7,738 nt of DNA from Fibrobacteria bacterium GUT77 (GTDB lineage: Bacteria > Fibrobacterota > Chitinivibrionia > Chitinivibrionales > Chitinispirillaceae): the NCBI GenBank assembly GCA_001462255.1, contig LIUJ01000024.1, forward strand, positions 1 to 7,738, given 5' to 3'. The notes beneath the pieces were generated by a model, which ran no database searches, had not been told where the DNA came from, and saw only the letters and a program-made list of their open reading frames with translations. Below are positions 5,279 through 7,738 of the stretch, in pieces (position 1 is the first letter of the stretch; the number at the start of each line of letters is the position of its first letter). The position numbers and the translations under genes were made by a program.

Positions 5279-6865
5279 TCAGCACCCCACGACCGTAACC
5301 TTTTTTCCGTCTACAATCTCGTCACGAGTATAAATCTTTTCATCCCAGCTCTTTTCCGTATCGCGGTCGAAAATCACCAGCCATCCGGCGTCGGAACCGG
5401 ATTTGTCCATGTATTCCAGCAGTTGGTCTATGATGTTGGCGTGGCCTCTGATGTTTTGCTTGATTTTGATTTCTATAGGGTATCTTTGTCCCTGCCATTC
5501 CAAGCCGAGGTCTACTCGTTTTTTGCCCATAGCCATTTCTCGTATTACACGACCGCCGCCGTTCATCACTCGTTGCAGAAACGCCTGCAGTACCATGTGC
5601 GGGGAGGTTTCCTTGTATTGGCGCAACTCTTCCACGCAGTGTTCTTTCCAAATGATTTCGCTGTTTTCGCGCCAAAAGACCTGAAAGTCTCTCATCAGGT
5701 AGTTTATGTCTATCTTACCGTCTTTAACGTAACGCGGGATTTTGTATTCCTTATACATGGCCGTTATCGCGTCTTGGATATCGCCATTGATGTCTCTTAC
5801 AATCAACTCTGCGTAAATCGGGTTTGCCGGCTCCGTGTAGCCGCGGTCATCCCTTATGAGGCCTAAATCTTTAGTGAATTGATAATCGTCGCTACGACGC
5901 TTGCCGGGAAAGTCCTCGCCGATGATAAGCGGCGCAATAACGCCGCAAACCCGCGGCTCTTTGAGTTTATCCAGGATACTGTCAACATGCGTCCCCCGCG
6001 CGAGAATTATGTTTTGGACGGCCTGCTCCGCCATGCCTCGCGTAATGGATACGGCGTAATCCCTTTTGGAAATCTCATCAACGCACTCGCGGGCGACGGC
6101 GTTCACGAGCCACGGCTGGCCCTGCGTTTGCTCAAATGCATAGTCTACTGCCGGTGGCTCAAACATTTGCCCCATCTCGGCCGTATGTTGCGCGTAGAGT
6201 TTAACGACCTCCTCTTTGGTAAAATTCCTTAAATTAAAGGCCTTTGTCACGATATTAAACGGACTCATACTTCCGAGCGTTGCGGAATCGGGGCGGATTT
6301 GTGTCTTGTAATCGCGGAGGTTGCGCAGACCCACGAGGGCGATGGAGTGTACGAACGGGACATCCCCCCTATTTATATACCCCTCTCTAATTTGTCTCAA
6401 AAACGCTATCAACGTACCCTCGGAGAGGCAATCGGCCTCGTCAAAGAATATGACCAACGGCCTATCAAGCGACCGGCAGTAGGAAACCAATGATGATTTC
6501 AGCACACCCAAAATACTGCCGTAATCGGCATTTTCGGCAAACCCAGGCGGCAAACCCTCCTCGTTTAGGCGGTTCTCTATTTTCCTCACAATCTCCGGAA
6601 TTGTCTTCTCCGGATCCGTCCATCCATACATAGCCTCCAAACTACAGTATAGGGCGTAATACTCGCTCCCCGCGTTGATGTCGCGGGTGAGTTGCTTCAA
6701 AAGCGTGGTTTTGCCGCTCTGACGCGCCGCGTGGATGACGAAGTAATGCCCCTGATTAATCAAATCCATCAAATCATCGCCGATACCGCGTAACGGGTCG
6801 AGCATGTAATGATTGCCCGGTACGCATGGGCCGGCTACGTTGAATTCCTTCCTACGCTTATACAT
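5279..6865 (-). CDS. AAA-like ATPase fused to a PD-(D/E)XK nuclease domain
   Basis: The 528-residue product starts FNVAGPCVPGNHYM, which I recall as the opening of a bacterial AAA-like ATPase family. A P-loop follows (AARQSGKTT, 46-54), whose first glycine is replaced, then Walker B with Asp142-Glu143 (LVIFFDEAD) and a sensor-like region SIALVGLRNLRDYK (174-187). A winged-helix-like middle (about 290-400) leads to a C-terminal PD-(D/E)XK fold with Asp452 (RVDLGLEW), Glu465 and Lys467 (IEIK). The P-loop and nuclease residues look intact, so ATP-dependent DNA cleavage or processing is plausible; the biological role is unknown. ATG 6865 is chosen because AAGGCGGT lies 7 bases upstream and family-like sequence starts here. 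A TTG 34 codons earlier has no such support. The gene converges on the kinase gene and has its own candidate promoter. Confidence 0.85.
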   Translation of the reverse strand: MYKRRKEFNVAGPCVPGNHYMLDPLRGIGDDLMDLINQGHYFVIHAARQSGKTTLLKQLTRDINAGSEYYALYCSLEAMYGWTDPEKTIPEIVRKIENRLNEEGLPPGFAENADYGSILGVLKSSLVSYCRSLDRPLVIFFDEADCLSEGTLIAFLRQIREGYINRGDVPFVHSIALVGLRNLRDYKTQIRPDSATLGSMSPFNIVTKAFNLRNFTKEEVVKLYAQHTAEMGQMFEPPAVDYAFEQTQGQPWLVNAVARECVDEISKRDYAVSITRGMAEQAVQNIILARGTHVDSILDKLKEPRVCGVIAPLIIGEDFPGKRRSDDYQFTKDLGLIRDDRGYTEPANPIYAELIVRDINGDIQDAITAMYKEYKIPRYVKDGKIDINYLMRDFQVFWRENSEIIWKEHCVEELRQYKETSPHMVLQAFLQRVMNGGGRVIREMAMGKKRVDLGLEWQGQRYPIEIKIKQNIRGHANIIDQLLEYMDKSGSDAGWLVIFDRDTEKSWDEKIYTRDEIVDGKKVTVVGC

Positions 6866-6932
6866 AACGGCTACCGCCTTTTCTTTGAGGTGGGGCGACC
6901 CGGAGGTTATTGCAATCCGCTCAATACTACAT

Positions 6933-6961
6933 AATATAATATCCGGTACGGATAATAACAA
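6933..6961 (-). promoter_or_regulatory. Candidate promoter of the ATPase-nuclease gene
   Basis: Read on the - strand, TTGTTA (6961-6956) and TATATT (6938-6933) are separated by 17 bases. Transcription would start near 6926, leaving a leader of about 60 bases before the ATG at 6865, which carries the ribosome binding site. The surrounding stretch is AT-rich compared with the coding sequence, as expected for a promoter. The assignment is by eye. Confidence 0.42.
6940..6954. promoter_or_regulatory. Operator-like dyad inside the ATPase promoter
   Basis: TATCCG and CGGATA form a perfect 6-bp inverted repeat around the three-base centre GTA. The dyad lies wholly between the proposed -35 and -10 boxes of the ATPase-nuclease gene. 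A dimeric repressor bound there would block polymerase. No regulator gene is visible nearby except the VapB-like antitoxin; whether that protein binds here is not shown. A dyad this short can also arise by chance. Confidence 0.35.
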
Positions 6962-7046
6962 GCCCAACTCTTTACCAATCGTAGCGGCGACGGGTCGTAG
7001 GGGGTTTATCCTGGCAAAAACAACGCTTTTAGGGTGATATCGGAGG

Positions 7047-7083
7047 TTTTGGGGGAGGTCGCCCCAAAATTTTTACTTTTTTT
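7047..7083 (+). terminator. Intrinsic-type terminator acting on + strand transcription
   Basis: TTTTGGGG (7047-7054) and CCCCAAAA (7062-7069) form a perfect 8-bp stem with a 7-base loop, followed at once by TTTTT (7070-7074) and, after AC, seven more T. The T-tract is on the + strand, yet the genes on both sides are read from the - strand. It would therefore stop antisense transcription heading into vapC. On the - strand the same hairpin follows vapC but has no T-tract after it, so it would at best be a weak bidirectional terminator there. Confidence 0.6.
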
Positions 7084-7093
7084 CTTAATTATG

Positions 7094-7495
7094 TTACAAA
7101 AACGGATTTAATATCTTGAGCATACCGTCTATTACTTGATTGTGTTGCATATCTTCAGAATACAAAATATCACATTTCGCCTCCAACGCCGACGCTACAA
7201 CAATGCTGTCAAACATCTGAAAATCATATTTATCAATTAAGCGTCTCGCAAGGTCTATCGTACAAAAAACGACCGGTTGGACGTAGCAATTTTCCAACCA
7301 TAGCGAGCATGTGTTCATTAAATCTTTTTTATTCATTTTAAAAAGACGGCGCATGACGTTTAAATACTCGGATATAACCTGTGAGGATATAACCGGCGCA
7401 CCATTAAGAAGTTCACGCGCTTTTGCTTGTTTACCCGGTACATCGCTCCCGTGGCTATATATTATAATGTTGGTATCTAACGCGGTTTTAGTCAT
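7094..7495 (-). CDS. vapC: VapC-like PIN-domain toxin (ribonuclease)
   Basis: The 133-residue product is a full-length PIN domain with the expected acidic centre: Asp7 in ALDTN, Glu43 in ISEYLNV, Asp96 in FDSIVVASALEA and Asp115 in YSEDMQH. The C-terminal pattern YSEDMQHNQVIDG followed by LKILNPF is typical of VapC-type toxins of the PIN superfamily. These are Mg2+-dependent RNases that cut tRNA, rRNA or mRNA and are held inactive by their antitoxin. ATG 7495 is preferred: GAGG lies 9 bases upstream and the start overlaps the antitoxin stop by 8 bases, the usual coupling. An upstream ATG at 7510 would add five residues with weaker support. Targets cannot be read from the sequence. All four acidic residues are present, so the toxin is probably active. 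Confidence 0.9.
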   Translation of the reverse strand: MTKTALDTNIIIYSHGSDVPGKQAKARELLNGAPVISSQVISEYLNVMRRLFKMNKKDLMNTCSLWLENCYVQPVVFCTIDLARRLIDKYDFQMFDSIVVASALEAKCDILYSEDMQHNQVIDGMLKILNPFL

Positions 7496-7715
7496 AGTTA
7501 TTTGCCTCATCCCGATTGAATTTGAAATTTTTCATTGAAAACAGGTGCGCGTCAAAAATTTCGTCTATCGTGTATTTCCGTCTCGGCGTGTCCGTTTCGG
7601 TCGCCGGCGTAAGCACCACTCTGTCGGCATCTCCCTCTACCCGTATACGGCTTACACCCATAAGAGAAAACAGGGTTTCCGGTGATGTTTCGCGATCAAT
7701 TATTAACGTGGTCAT
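7488..7715 (-). CDS. vapB: VapB-like antitoxin
   Basis: This 75-residue protein is encoded directly upstream of vapC and overlaps it by 8 bases, the standard antitoxin-first order. The sequence is a short beta-rich N-terminal half (VSRIRVEGDADRVVLTP) followed by a charged tail (about 43-75) with aromatic residues, a plausible toxin-wrapping segment. No obvious AbrB, MazE, ribbon-helix-helix or Phd motif stands out, so the subfamily is uncertain and the role rests mainly on position and size. AAAGGAGT lies about 5 bases before the ATG at 7715, a strong ribosome binding site. The promoter would lie beyond the right edge. Such antitoxins commonly repress their own operon, but no operator is visible in the 23 bases available. 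Confidence 0.75.
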   Translation of the reverse strand: MTTLIIDRETSPETLFSLMGVSRIRVEGDADRVVLTPATETDTPRRKYTIDEIFDAHLFSMKNFKFNRDEANNYD

Positions 7716-7738
7716 ATTATACTCCTTTAAAATAGTAT

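Larger units (their letters stand above)
6866..7093 (-). other. Intergenic region between vapC and the ATPase-nuclease gene
   Basis: These 228 bases hold the ATPase promoter with its dyad and the + strand terminator. They also hold an exact 10-bp inverted repeat (TGGGGCGACC at 6891-6900, GGTCGCCCCA at 7057-7066) and a direct octamer CGGAGGTT (6901-6908 and 7041-7048). The right copy of the inverted repeat overlaps the terminator stem. In-frame coding potential upstream of the ATPase start exists only through a TTG codon and is not supported. No RNA gene was recognised. Confidence 0.5.

Noticed and set aside
5234..5866. 210-codon open frame on the + strand
   Set aside because: It lies antisense within the well-supported ATPase-nuclease gene, lacks a good ribosome binding site and gives an unremarkable translation; it is a coding shadow.

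Overview
The window carries six complete or nearly complete genes, plus the last 26 codons of a seventh at the left edge. Nothing in it fixes the species. The serine/threonine kinase paired with an FHA-domain ABC exporter, the Shine-Dalgarno start sites, the AAA ATPase-nuclease and the VapBC-type pair fit an environmental or host-associated bacterium with a large accessory genome. Base composition is patchy: the exporter and kinase genes are clearly GC-rich, while the YhcG-type nuclease gene and the toxin-antitoxin pair are AT-rich. This suggests pieces of different origin.

Left part (1-1800): a C-terminal gene fragment (1-81) is followed by about 380 bases with no convincing gene, holding a GC-rich block with stem-loop potential. 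Next comes a YhcG/DUF1016-type PD-(D/E)XK nuclease gene (463-1611). Two diverged direct copies of a roughly 53-base GC-rich repeat (126-177 and 1694-1746) bracket this gene and the GC-rich block. Just after the nuclease gene lies a perfect 7-bp hairpin whose layout resembles a single type I-E CRISPR repeat, but there is no array.

Middle part (1808-5131): a two-gene operon on the + strand. The first gene encodes a membrane exporter with the order FHA-FHA-ABC ATPase-six membrane spans. The second, 12 bases later with its ribosome binding site overlapping the first gene's stop codon, encodes a Hanks-type Ser/Thr kinase held to the membrane by a segment at its extreme C-terminus. The layout matches the logic of the mycobacterial PknF/Rv1747 pair, in which a kinase phosphorylates an FHA-ABC exporter and FHA domains read the phosphothreonines. 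It is the most coherent system in the window.

Right part (5279-7738): three genes on the - strand, convergent with the kinase. Reading leftwards from the right edge they are a VapB-like antitoxin, a VapC PIN-domain toxin overlapping it by 8 bases, and, after 228 bases, an AAA-like ATPase fused to a C-terminal PD-(D/E)XK nuclease domain. The ATPase gene has its own candidate promoter with a 15-bp dyad between the -35 and -10 boxes. A strong hairpin with a T-tract lies between vapC and the ATPase gene, but it is oriented to stop + strand, that is antisense, transcription. Two nuclease-family genes and a toxin-antitoxin pair within 7.7 kb suggest an accessory or defence-type neighbourhood, though no known defence system is complete here.
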